NCBI RefSeq assembly: GCF_012641405.1
Contig: NZ_JABAII010000030.1
Location: 1-42,394, forward strand
Origin: Rhizobium sp. P40RR-XXII
Lineage (GTDB): Bacteria > Pseudomonadota > Alphaproteobacteria > Rhizobiales > Rhizobiaceae
Direction of reading: 5' to 3'
Length of the DNA: 42,394 nt
Shown piece by piece: positions 33,192-41,002 of the stretch (within the stretch, counting starts at the first letter, position 1; each line of letters opens with the position of its first letter). A program made the position numbers and the translations under genes. The notes under the pieces are model-generated. The model was given only the letters and a program-made list of their open reading frames with translations, was not told where the DNA came from and did no database searches.

Positions 33192-33716
33192 TCAAATGCA
33201 CTTGAAGTAATCGAACGGCTCGAGACAGTCGGTGCAGCGATAGCTCGCCTTGCATGGCGTCGAACCGAACTGGCTGATCTTTTCCGTAGTTGTCGATCCG
33301 CAGCGCGGACAGGCGATGGTAAGGTTGGAGCGGCCGGAAAGCCGGTCGATACGCTTCATCAGCACGCCGTCGGCAGCCGTGCCATCGATCGGCGGGGCGA
33401 TGCCGTAGGCGCGCAGCTTCTCGCGCCCCTCGGCACTGATCCAATCCGTCGTCCATGCAGGCGACAGCTGGCGCTCGAGGCGCACCCGGTCGAGGCCCTT
33501 TTCGGCCAATGCCCGCTCGATATCGAGGTTGATCACCGTCGTGGCGGGGCAGCCCGAATAGGTCGGCGTCACCGTGACAACAATCGTATCGTCCTGCCAG
33601 CCGACGTCGCGGATGATGCCGAGATCGGTCAGCGAAATCACCGGAATTTCCGGGTCCGGCACCTCCGACAGCCAGTGCCAGACCTCGTCGACCGAAGGAT
33701 GAAGTGCGGTCGCCAT
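33192..33716 (-). CDS. paaD: PaaD, SUF/MIP18-type assembly factor of the epoxidase
   Basis: 174 residues. The N-terminal DUF59/MIP18 domain (about 1-95) shows EVPDPEIPVISLTDLGIIRD and TPTYSGCPATTVIN with the conserved Cys. The C-terminus adds a zinc-ribbon with CPRCGS and CTDCLEPFDYFKC. PaaD is needed for a working phenylacetyl-CoA epoxidase, probably for iron-sulphur delivery to PaaE. It lies nine bases after paaC. Confidence 0.93.
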   Translation of the reverse strand: MATALHPSVDEVWHWLSEVPDPEIPVISLTDLGIIRDVGWQDDTIVVTVTPTYSGCPATTVINLDIERALAEKGLDRVRLERQLSPAWTTDWISAEGREKLRAYGIAPPIDGTAADGVLMKRIDRLSGRSNLTIACPRCGSTTTEKISQFGSTPCKASYRCTDCLEPFDYFKCI

Positions 33717-33725
33717 GCCAGCCTC

Positions 33726-34508
33726 CTACCAGGTCGCGCCCGGATAGGCGCGCTGCAGGAATTGCATCTCGGCAAGCAGATAGCCAAGATGCTCGGTGTG
33801 AACGCCGCGCCGGCCGCCCTTGTGCATGTAGCCATCCGCCGGGCGAGCGAGGGTCGCATCGGCGAGCGCATCGGAAACGATCTCGTCCCAGCCGGGTTTG
33901 AGGCTTTGCGGTTCCGGGATCACCCCGGCCTGCGCCAGCGCGACATCGGCGGCGTCGCCGACGAACATTTCGCCGGTGAAGGGCCAGAGATCGTCCAGGG
34001 CATCCTGCATGCGGCGATGGCTTTCGGCCGTGCCGTCGCCCAGGCGGATGATCAGGTCACGGCTGCGATCGAGGTGGTAGGAAACTTCCTTGAAGGCCTT
34101 TTCGGCAATCTCGGCGATGCGACGGTCGCTCGAACCCTTCAACGCTTTCAGCAGCAGATAATGCCAGGCGTCAAAGAGGAATTGCCGCATCAGTGTCTTG
34201 CCGAAATCGCCGTTGGGGCGCTCGACGAGCAATATATTGCGGAACTCGAAACCGTCTCGCAGATAGGCGAGATCATCAGCCAAGCGGCCCTTGCCTTCCA
34301 CCTCGCCCGCCAGACCGAGCCAGAGCTGCGTCTGGCCGATGAGGTCGAGCGCCGTGTTGGCAAGCGCGATATCCTCCTCCAGCGCCGGCCCGCGGCCACA
34401 CCATTCGGAAACGCGATGGCCGAGGACCAGCGCATTGTCACCGATGCGAACCAGGAATTCGACGAGAGCGGCTCGATCGACTGTCGGCTCAAAGGTAGCG
34501 GTCGCCAT
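33726..34508 (-). CDS. paaC: Phenylacetyl-CoA epoxidase structural subunit
   Basis: 260 residues of ferritin-like fold: LVEFLVRIGDNALVLGHRVS, EEDIALANTALDLIGQTQLW, KEVSYHLDRSRDLIIRLGDG. In E. coli PaaC binds PaaA tightly but lacks a working iron site; the role here is inferred from that. ATG at 34508 overlaps the paaB stop (TGATG); GTG at 34511 is an alternative. Confidence 0.93.
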   Translation of the reverse strand: MATATFEPTVDRAALVEFLVRIGDNALVLGHRVSEWCGRGPALEEDIALANTALDLIGQTQLWLGLAGEVEGKGRLADDLAYLRDGFEFRNILLVERPNGDFGKTLMRQFLFDAWHYLLLKALKGSSDRRIAEIAEKAFKEVSYHLDRSRDLIIRLGDGTAESHRRMQDALDDLWPFTGEMFVGDAADVALAQAGVIPEPQSLKPGWDEIVSDALADATLARPADGYMHKGGRRGVHTEHLGYLLAEMQFLQRAYPGATW

Positions 34509-34792
34509 CACATGTGCCCCACTTCATCGGGAATGTCGAAGAAGGTCGGGTGACGATAGACCTTCGAATTGGAGGGGTCGAAGAGCGGGCCTTTTTCCGA
34601 AGGCGCGCTGGCGGTGATCTCGGCAGACCGCACCACCCAAATGCTGACGCCCTCGTTGCGGCGGGTATAGACATCGCGCGCATTGTTGATCGCCATTTCG
34701 GCATCGGGCGCGTGCAGGCTGCCGACATGGCGATGGTTGAGGCCGTGCTGACCACGGATGAAGACTTCCCAAAGCGGCCACTCGCTGGACAT
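34508..34792 (-). CDS. paaB: Phenylacetyl-CoA epoxidase subunit PaaB
   Basis: 94 residues, the normal size, with the conserved stretches WPLWEVFIRGQHGLNHRHVG and the DPSNSKVYRHPTFFDIPDEV C-terminus. PaaB bridges the PaaAC heterodimers in the epoxidase complex and is needed for activity. ATG at 34792 is chosen over the upstream frame that overlaps paaA. The stop overlaps the paaC start. Confidence 0.93.
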   Translation of the reverse strand: MSSEWPLWEVFIRGQHGLNHRHVGSLHAPDAEMAINNARDVYTRRNEGVSIWVVRSAEITASAPSEKGPLFDPSNSKVYRHPTFFDIPDEVGHM

Positions 34793-34817
34793 GTTCTCAC
34801 TCCCTATCCTGCCGGCT

Positions 34818-35822
34818 TTATTCGGCGGCGACCTTTGCGGCGGCCCGGCGCTCCGCCGCCTTTTCGGCATGGGCCGTCAAGCCGTCGCGGAACCATGCAC
34901 CATCATCCCAGGCCTGCTTGCGGGCATTGAGACGCTCCGCATTGCAGGGGCCGTTGCCGGCGATCACGTTGAAGAACTCTTCCCAATCCGGCTCGCCGAA
35001 ATCGTAGCCACCCTTTTCCTCGTTCCATTTGAGAGCCGGATCGGGAACGGTAAGGCCGAGATATTCGGCTTGCGGCACGGTCTGGTCGACGAATTTCTGC
35101 CGCAGCTCGTCGTTGGAATTCTGCTTGATCTTCCAGGCCATCGACTGAGCCGAATGCACGGAGGCGTCATCTGAAGGGCCGAACATCATCAGCGAAGGCC
35201 ACCACCAGCGGTTCAACGCATCCTGCACCATGGCCTTCTGAGCCGGCGTGCCCTTCACCATCTTCATCAGGATGTCGAAGCCCTGGCGCTGATGGAAGCT
35301 TTCTTCCTTGCAGATACGGATCATGGCCCGCGAATAAGGGCCGTAGGAACAGCGCTGCAAGGGAACCTGGTTCATGATGGCAGCGCCATCGACCAGCCAG
35401 CCGATCGCGCCGATATCGGCCCAGGTCAACGTCGGATAGTTGAAGATCGAGGAATATTTGGCCTTGCCGCAATGCAGCTGCTCATACATCTCGTCGCGGC
35501 TGATGCCGAGCGTCTCGGCGGCACAATAGAGATAGAGGCCGTGGCCGGCTTCATCCTGGACCTTGGCGAGCAGGATCGCCTTGCGCTCCAGTGTCGGCGC
35601 GCGGGTAATCCAGTTACCTTCCGGAAGCTGGCCGACAATTTCGGAATGGGCGTGCTGGCTGATCTGACGGATCAAGGTCTTGCGGTAGCCTTCCGGCATC
35701 CACTCCTTCGGCTCTATCTTCTGGCCGGCATCGATGCGTTCCTGAAAGGCGCGCTCCTCAGGGTCCATCTCGTCGAGGGAACGGATGCGGGCGCCATCGG
35801 TTTTCACCATCTGTGCGTACAT
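34818..35822 (-). CDS. paaA: Phenylacetyl-CoA epoxidase catalytic subunit
   Basis: 334-residue diiron monooxygenase subunit that epoxidises the ring of phenylacetyl-CoA. Metal-ligand motifs QDEAGHG and EESFHQRQG are both intact. It starts MYAQMVKTDGAR at 35822 with GGAGG upstream and leads the minus-strand operon paaABCDE-(PaaA/C-like)-paaZ-thioesterase-paaY. Ala-rich C-terminus. Its upstream region holds a TetR-type operator and further dyads. Confidence 0.95.
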   Translation of the reverse strand: MYAQMVKTDGARIRSLDEMDPEERAFQERIDAGQKIEPKEWMPEGYRKTLIRQISQHAHSEIVGQLPEGNWITRAPTLERKAILLAKVQDEAGHGLYLYCAAETLGISRDEMYEQLHCGKAKYSSIFNYPTLTWADIGAIGWLVDGAAIMNQVPLQRCSYGPYSRAMIRICKEESFHQRQGFDILMKMVKGTPAQKAMVQDALNRWWWPSLMMFGPSDDASVHSAQSMAWKIKQNSNDELRQKFVDQTVPQAEYLGLTVPDPALKWNEEKGGYDFGEPDWEEFFNVIAGNGPCNAERLNARKQAWDDGAWFRDGLTAHAEKAAERRAAAKVAAE

Positions 35823-35978
35823 TGATCTTTCCTCCGTCCTAGCGCGTCCGGCGCGCTCATGAGCGCGCAGACCTGCCGTAGTCTTGAACCTCAGCCGAGC
35901 TGAAGCTTCAACGCACGTCAGTATAGGCCTGTTTCACGCTCTCCTCCATGAAACGCCTACTTGGCGGCATATGCATTA

Positions 35979-36052
35979 ACCGACCGATCGGTCATTGTAT
36001 TAGCACGCGATATGTCACAATACAAATCAATTTTCCGAGTTTTCTGTGACAT
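35979..36052 (-). promoter_or_regulatory. paaA promoter region with PaaR-type dyad and two further inverted repeats
   Basis: ACCGACCGATCGGT (35979-35992) contains the perfect palindrome GACCGATCGGTC and fits the ACCG-N2-CG-N2-CGGT core I recall for actinobacterial PaaR. Next to it are TTGTATT-N17-AATACAA (35995-36001, 36019-36025) and ATGTCACA-N25-TGTGACAT (36012-36019, 36045-36052), which may bind PaaX or another regulator. The whole gap 35823-36116 has no gene. Confidence 0.6.
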
Positions 36053-36116
36053 TTAACGTCGTGAAAGCACGCTACGGGGAGGACCCACACGCCATGTGAC
36101 TGAGAGAACTGATCTT

Positions 36117-37025
36117 TCAGCGGAACTTGAGGCGATCGAGCCGGTTTTGGCTTGCCGGCGTCGCCTCTTTCAGCTTTCCGGCCTCGTTGACAAAACGGCG
36201 GCCGACATAGGCATCGGCCTTCTTCGACAACAGCAGATAGAGATCGGCAAACAGGCGCCTAGCCTCCTTGCCCGGCCAGTTGCCCGGCAGGGCCGATTTC
36301 GGAAGATGCGGCTCGCGCAGCATGATCAGCCGGTATTGGTGGACAAGCAGCAGCCGCGCGATCAGGCAATCGAATGATGATAAAGCCGCACAATCTCCGA
36401 CTCGCTGCGAAAACGCGCCAAATCGCGCGGTAAACTCGCTATAGGCTTCCGCGAAGTGCTGCAGGTTCCAGGCCTCTTCTGCAAACTCCCTCAAGGCGCC
36501 GTTCTCGGTTGCGAGCTGAGCATCGAAGACGACAACGCGACCCGGCAAGGGCAGCGCGGGATGCGTTCCCATCGCAAGACGGGGGCCCAATCGGGCGAAG
36601 CCGTCCCGCTCGAGGCCCTGCATGATCTCTTCGGGAGCGGGGCCATTGATCAGGACGAATTGCCACCGGACGGCAGGCTCCGGCCCATAGAAGAGACTGG
36701 CGGCTTCGGCGAATTCCGCTTGGGCCGCGTCCGTCAGTCGATAGTAGCTGCGGCGCCCTTCCCGCTCTCCGGCAAGCTGGCCGGCCGTAACCAGTCGCGA
36801 CACGGCGGTGCGCACCAGCGTCTCGGTGATCCCAACGCTCTTGCATGTCTCGATGAGGTTGCCGATCCAGACGACTCCGCCCCGCGGCTCGACGACATCG
36901 CCGTAGATCGTGACGATGAAACTCGCGGCCTTGATGGGCAGATCGACGAGAAGCGCCGTAACCGCTTCGCTCAAATCATCGCCGAGTTTGACGTTATCAG
37001 CCGACAATCCAACTCTGCTCCGCAT
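36117..37025 (-). CDS. paaX: PaaX-family repressor of phenylacetate catabolism
   Basis: 302 residues. N-terminal winged helix (about 25-95) with SFIVTIYGDVVEPRGGVVWI, then IGNLIETCKSVGITETLVRT, AVSRLVTAGQLAGEREGRRS; a Cas2-like middle part and a PaaX C-terminal domain (QYRLIMLREPHLPKSALPGN). In E. coli PaaX represses paa operons and releases DNA on binding phenylacetyl-CoA. ATG at 37025 is chosen; TTG at 37031 would add two residues. It is transcribed toward paaA from a 67-base gap after the Lrp gene. Confidence 0.9.
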   Translation of the reverse strand: MRSRVGLSADNVKLGDDLSEAVTALLVDLPIKAASFIVTIYGDVVEPRGGVVWIGNLIETCKSVGITETLVRTAVSRLVTAGQLAGEREGRRSYYRLTDAAQAEFAEAASLFYGPEPAVRWQFVLINGPAPEEIMQGLERDGFARLGPRLAMGTHPALPLPGRVVVFDAQLATENGALREFAEEAWNLQHFAEAYSEFTARFGAFSQRVGDCAALSSFDCLIARLLLVHQYRLIMLREPHLPKSALPGNWPGKEARRLFADLYLLLSKKADAYVGRRFVNEAGKLKEATPASQNRLDRLKFR

Positions 37026-37092
37026 CCGCAATCGTTAGGATCTATTAGCGTGAGATGCTCATAATGTTCAAGGTGAGCGCAGCCAGAGGCTT

Positions 37093-37572
37093 CTATCGTG
37101 TGACATTCGTCGGCAACGCCGTCGTGTATTTGACGCATTTCAGCGAGAAGTGCGACGACGAGCTCAACACGGCTTCATGGGTCAGGATACCGCGCATCAG
37201 CAGTCCTTCATATTCCCGGACATCGGCAACCACCGCGCGGATCAGATAATCCCACTCACCCGACATGGAATAGCATTCGAGCACTTCGCGATAGCTCGCG
37301 ATGAATTGTTCGAAATCGCGGCGGGTCGCGGGATCATGGGTCTTCATCTTGACCTGGCAGAAGACATTGAGACCCTTGCCGATCTTGTCGGGATCGACCA
37401 GGCGGACCGTCCTGCCGAGCACGCCGGCGCTTTCCAGTGCCTTGATCCTTCGCCAGCAGGAGGCAGGCGACGCGCCCACCTTCTCGGCCAGCGCCGCCTG
37501 GCTGATATCGCCTTCTTCCTGCAGCACGCGAAGGATCGCTCTGTCGATATGATCAAGGTCGAAATCTTCCAT
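37093..37572 (-). CDS. Lrp/AsnC-family regulator
   Basis: 159 residues. N-terminal helix-turn-helix (IDRAILRVLQEEGDISQAAL, AEKVGASPASCWRRIKALES) and a C-terminal RAM/effector domain (FCQVKMKTHDPATRRDFEQF, ECYSMSGEWDYLIRAVVADV). It is divergent from the 2-oxoacid dehydrogenase operon, from which it is 118 bases away, a layout typical of BkdR-type activators that respond to the amino acid or 2-oxoacid. The likely effector is an aromatic or branched-chain amino acid. Confidence 0.9.
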   Translation of the reverse strand: MEDFDLDHIDRAILRVLQEEGDISQAALAEKVGASPASCWRRIKALESAGVLGRTVRLVDPDKIGKGLNVFCQVKMKTHDPATRRDFEQFIASYREVLECYSMSGEWDYLIRAVVADVREYEGLLMRGILTHEAVLSSSSHFSLKCVKYTTALPTNVTR

Positions 37573-37690
37573 TCAAAAATCTGCCATTTATGAATTAAAA
37601 CCATCAAATACTAGGTCAATTTCCATGAGATTGAAAGGAATAACGCGGCCACTTGAATTAGAATCATGCGACCAGATGCAGGAGGAGCAA
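37573..37690. promoter_or_regulatory. Divergent promoter region, lrp / 2-oxoacid dehydrogenase
   Basis: 118 bases, AT-rich compared with the flanks (for example TTTATGAATTAAAACCAT near 37588-37605), as expected for an Lrp-bound intergenic region. It must contain the promoters for both genes. The dehydrogenase start is set by AGGAGG at 37680-37685. Confidence 0.55.
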
Positions 37691-39769
37691 ATGGCCCAAC
37701 TGGCGATAAAAAAGCATGAGAGCAACGCGCCCGACCACCGTATCGACTGGCGCAGGGTCGCCCGCCTCATCCATCTCTCAAGAGCCCTCGATGAGCTGGA
37801 AGAGACGCGCCTGGTTCCGGAAAAAAAGGTGCTCTACCAGTTTTCGGCGCGCGGCCACGACATGGCGCAAATCCTTCTCGGCACGCAGCTGACCGGCCTG
37901 CACGACGCGACCTGCGGCTATTACCGCTCAAGGCCGCTTCTGCTCTCGCTCGGCGTCGATCCGGCCGATGCGCTCGGCTCGGCCATGGGGCGCGCCGGCG
38001 GCTATTCCGACGGGCGCGATATTGGCGTCGTGTTCAATTATCCGAACCTCTCCGGTGCCTCGGCCCTGCCCATGTGCGGTGGCGTCGGTGCGCAATACAC
38101 GCCGACTGCCGGCTGGGCGCAGGCGATGAAATACTACGCGACCACATTGGGCCACGAAGAGTATGCGCGGGATATCGGCGTCGTCCTCGGGGGCGACGGC
38201 TCCGTCGCCTCGAACGGCTTCTGGGCCGCACTGAGTGCCGCAACGACGCAGGCATTGCCGATGCTGTTTTTCATCGAGGATAATGGCTTCGGCATTTCGG
38301 TGCCGTCGACGGTTCAGACACCCGGCGGGAATATTGCAGCCAATCTCGCCAGCTGGAAGAACCTTGCGATATTCGATGGCGACGGCTGCGACCCGGCCGA
38401 GGCCGCACACCTCGTACAGGATGCGGTCTCCTTCGTTCGCGAAGCGCGCAAGCCCGCTCTTTTGCGGCTGACGGTTCCCCGGCTCGAGGGCCACAGTTTT
38501 CAGGACACGCAGACCTATAAGAGCGAGGAAACCGTGAGGCGTGAGTGGGAGCGCGATCCGCTACCGCGCCTGAAGGAATTTCTCGTCCCCGCCGTTATGT
38601 CGATGGAGGAATGGACCGCCTGTGAAAGCGAAGCGCGCGAGGTAGCCGAAAGCGCCCGCGCAGCAGCTGAGGAACGGCCGGTCGCCGATCCCACTTCGGT
38701 GACCCGCCATGTGTTCTTCGATGGCGACATGCAGACGATGGGGGGCCAGCATCCAGCCGGATATGTGCCTCCGGCGACAACGAACGAACCGGCGACCTCC
38801 GGCCCGCGCATCAACATGGTCACCGCCATCCGCAGAACGCTCGAACACGAGATGTCGATCAACGAGCGCGTCGTCATGTTCGGCGAGGATATCGGCCTGA
38901 AGGGCGGCGTCCATGCCGTAACCCTTGGGATGCAGGAAAAATTCGGCAACGAGCGCGTTTTCGATACCTCATTGTCCGAGGAGGGGATCATCGGCCGCGC
39001 GGTTGGCATGGCACTTGCCGGGCTCGTGCCCATCCCGGAAATCCAGTTCCGGAAATATGCGGAACCAGCCACCGAACAGCTGAACGACTGCGGCACCATT
39101 CGCTGGCGCACCAACAATCGCTTCGCCGCCCCGGTCGTGGTGCGCATGCCCGGCGGCTTCTTCAAATGCGGCGACCCCTGGCACAGCCAGACCAACGAGG
39201 TGGCCTTCGTTCATCAGCCCGGATGGAAGGTCGCCGTTCCCTCAAATGCTGAGGATGCCGTCGGCCTGTTGCGTACCTCGATCCGCGGCAACGACCCGGT
39301 TATCTTCTTCGAGCACAGGGCAATGCTCGATCACGCATGGGCACGCCGCGCCTATCCCGGCGACGATTTCGCGCTGCCCTTCGGTAAGGCGAAGCTGACA
39401 CGGACCGGCAACGACATCACCATCGTCACCTGGGGTGCGATGGTGCACCGCTGCGAGGAGGCAGCCGAAGGCATCTCCGCCGATGTCATCGATCTTCGCA
39501 CGCTGATGCCCTGGGACCAGGAGGCTGTGCTTGCCTCGGTCGCCAAGACGCATCGCTGCCTGATCGTTCATGAAGATCTCGAGACCGGTGGCTTTGGCGC
39601 CGAAATTGCCGCCGTCATTGCGGACAAGGCGTTCATGGATCTCGATGCGCCGGTCTCCCGCCTGACCATGCCCGATATCCCGAGCCCACATAACCCCGTC
39701 CTATTGGAATGGGCCGTGCCTTCGACGGAACGGATCGCCAAACGCATCGCCGAAATCCTGGAGTTTTGA
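37691..39769 (+). CDS. 2-oxoacid dehydrogenase E1, fused alpha and beta subunits
   Basis: 692 residues. The alpha part (about 1-345) has the thiamine-diphosphate motif GDGSVASNGFWAALS...EDN (168-198). The beta part (about 365-692) starts RINMVTAIRRTLEHEMSINE and has MFGEDIGLKGGVHAVTLGMQ and FFEHRAMLD. Branched-chain-type E1 is usually two genes; here they are one frame. It decarboxylates a 2-oxoacid and passes the acyl group to E2. ATG at 37691 is preceded by AGGAGG; an upstream in-frame Met at 37625 lacks one. The neighbouring aminotransferase and paa genes suggest arylpyruvate as substrate. Confidence 0.9.
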   Translation: MAQLAIKKHESNAPDHRIDWRRVARLIHLSRALDELEETRLVPEKKVLYQFSARGHDMAQILLGTQLTGLHDATCGYYRSRPLLLSLGVDPADALGSAMGRAGGYSDGRDIGVVFNYPNLSGASALPMCGGVGAQYTPTAGWAQAMKYYATTLGHEEYARDIGVVLGGDGSVASNGFWAALSAATTQALPMLFFIEDNGFGISVPSTVQTPGGNIAANLASWKNLAIFDGDGCDPAEAAHLVQDAVSFVREARKPALLRLTVPRLEGHSFQDTQTYKSEETVRREWERDPLPRLKEFLVPAVMSMEEWTACESEAREVAESARAAAEERPVADPTSVTRHVFFDGDMQTMGGQHPAGYVPPATTNEPATSGPRINMVTAIRRTLEHEMSINERVVMFGEDIGLKGGVHAVTLGMQEKFGNERVFDTSLSEEGIIGRAVGMALAGLVPIPEIQFRKYAEPATEQLNDCGTIRWRTNNRFAAPVVVRMPGGFFKCGDPWHSQTNEVAFVHQPGWKVAVPSNAEDAVGLLRTSIRGNDPVIFFEHRAMLDHAWARRAYPGDDFALPFGKAKLTRTGNDITIVTWGAMVHRCEEAAEGISADVIDLRTLMPWDQEAVLASVAKTHRCLIVHEDLETGGFGAEIAAVIADKAFMDLDAPVSRLTMPDIPSPHNPVLLEWAVPSTERIAKRIAEILEF

Positions 39770-39771
39770 GC

Positions 39772-40986
39772 ATGACGAATACCATCGAGATCACGGCTCC
39801 GCTCGAACAGGAAGGCACGAAAGCGATCGTCCGTAACTGGTTGAAGCAGATCGGCGATCATGTGAAAGAGGGCGATGCCCTCGTCGAACTCGAAACCGAC
39901 AAGGTGACCCAGGAGATAGCGGCGCCATGCGACGGCATCCTGAGCGAGATCGCCATGGAAGACGGCGATGACGCAGCGCCGGGGGCGATCCTCGGGCGAA
40001 TGAGCACCAAAGCGAACAGCGTTGCAATGGAAGCACCCTCTGCTCCCTCGCAGGTGCAGCCAGTCCCGACCACAGCCGCAATAGCCTCCAACTATTATTC
40101 GCCGGCCGTTCGCAAGGCCGCCGAAGAATACGAGATCGATCCGGCGACGCTGAAAGGCAGCGGCAAGGGCGGGCGCGTCACGCGCGCCGATATGGATCAC
40201 GCGCTCGAAGCCGGTAAGCCCCATCCGGCCGCTCCGGTACCGCAACAGGTCGGCGGCGAGCAGCCTTTCGCGGCAACTCCGGTTGACGGCAAATCCCGGA
40301 CCGTACCCCATTCGGCCATGCGGCTTGCGATCGCAAGACACATGGCCGAATCCTTCACGACGGCACCGCAAGTCACGGCGGTTTTTGAAGCGGATTTCAT
40401 GGCGATCATGCGCCATCGCGATCACCATAAGGAGCGCCTGAAAGCCGAAGGCGTGAACTTGTCCTATACCGCCTATTTCGTGGCGGCGTCTGTCGCGGCC
40501 ATGAAGGTCGTACCAGAGGTGAATAGTCAGTGGCACGATGACAGCCTTGAGATATTCGAGGACGTCAATATCGGCGTCGGGATCGCATTGGGCGACAAAG
40601 GCCTGGTCGCACCGGTGATCCGGCACGCGCAGGATCTTTCGCTTGAGGCAATCGCCGCCCGGCTGCAGGATCTGACGAACAGGGCCCGATCCAATACCCT
40701 CAAGGGTGACGAGCTGAAGGGCGGAACATTCACCATTTCCAATCACGGGGTTTCCGGCTCGCTGCTGGCATCCCCGATCATCATCAACCAGCCGCAGTCG
40801 GCCATTCTCGGTATCGGCAAGCTGGAAAAGCGTGTCGTCGTTCGGGAGGCCGACGGAGTCGATACGATCCAGATCCGCCCGATGGCCTATGTCTCCCTGA
40901 CGATCGACCACCGTTCCCTGGACGGCCACCAGACGAACGCATGGTTGACCGAATTCGTGCGGGTCCTGCAGGATTGGCCTCAATAA
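39772..40986 (+). CDS. 2-oxoacid dehydrogenase E2 (lipoyl acyltransferase)
   Basis: 404 residues. One N-terminal lipoyl domain with the modified Lys at 44 (ELETDKVTQEI), an Ala/Pro linker, a peripheral-subunit/E3-binding domain (about 107-140, SPAVRKAAEEYEIDPATLKG), and a C-terminal catalytic domain ending in the active-site DHRSLDGHQ. It takes the acyl group from E1 and gives it to CoA. It starts two bases after the E1 stop. No E3 (lipoamide dehydrogenase) gene is in the window, so it must use one from elsewhere. Confidence 0.92.
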   Translation: MTNTIEITAPLEQEGTKAIVRNWLKQIGDHVKEGDALVELETDKVTQEIAAPCDGILSEIAMEDGDDAAPGAILGRMSTKANSVAMEAPSAPSQVQPVPTTAAIASNYYSPAVRKAAEEYEIDPATLKGSGKGGRVTRADMDHALEAGKPHPAAPVPQQVGGEQPFAATPVDGKSRTVPHSAMRLAIARHMAESFTTAPQVTAVFEADFMAIMRHRDHHKERLKAEGVNLSYTAYFVAASVAAMKVVPEVNSQWHDDSLEIFEDVNIGVGIALGDKGLVAPVIRHAQDLSLEAIAARLQDLTNRARSNTLKGDELKGGTFTISNHGVSGSLLASPIIINQPQSAILGIGKLEKRVVVREADGVDTIQIRPMAYVSLTIDHRSLDGHQTNAWLTEFVRVLQDWPQ

Positions 40987-41002
40987 ATGGAGGGAGGCAC
41001 CA

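Noticed and set aside
37625..37690. Upstream in-frame Met as start of the fused E1
   Set aside because: The Met at 37691 has AGGAGG five bases before it, and the extra residues match nothing in E1 proteins.
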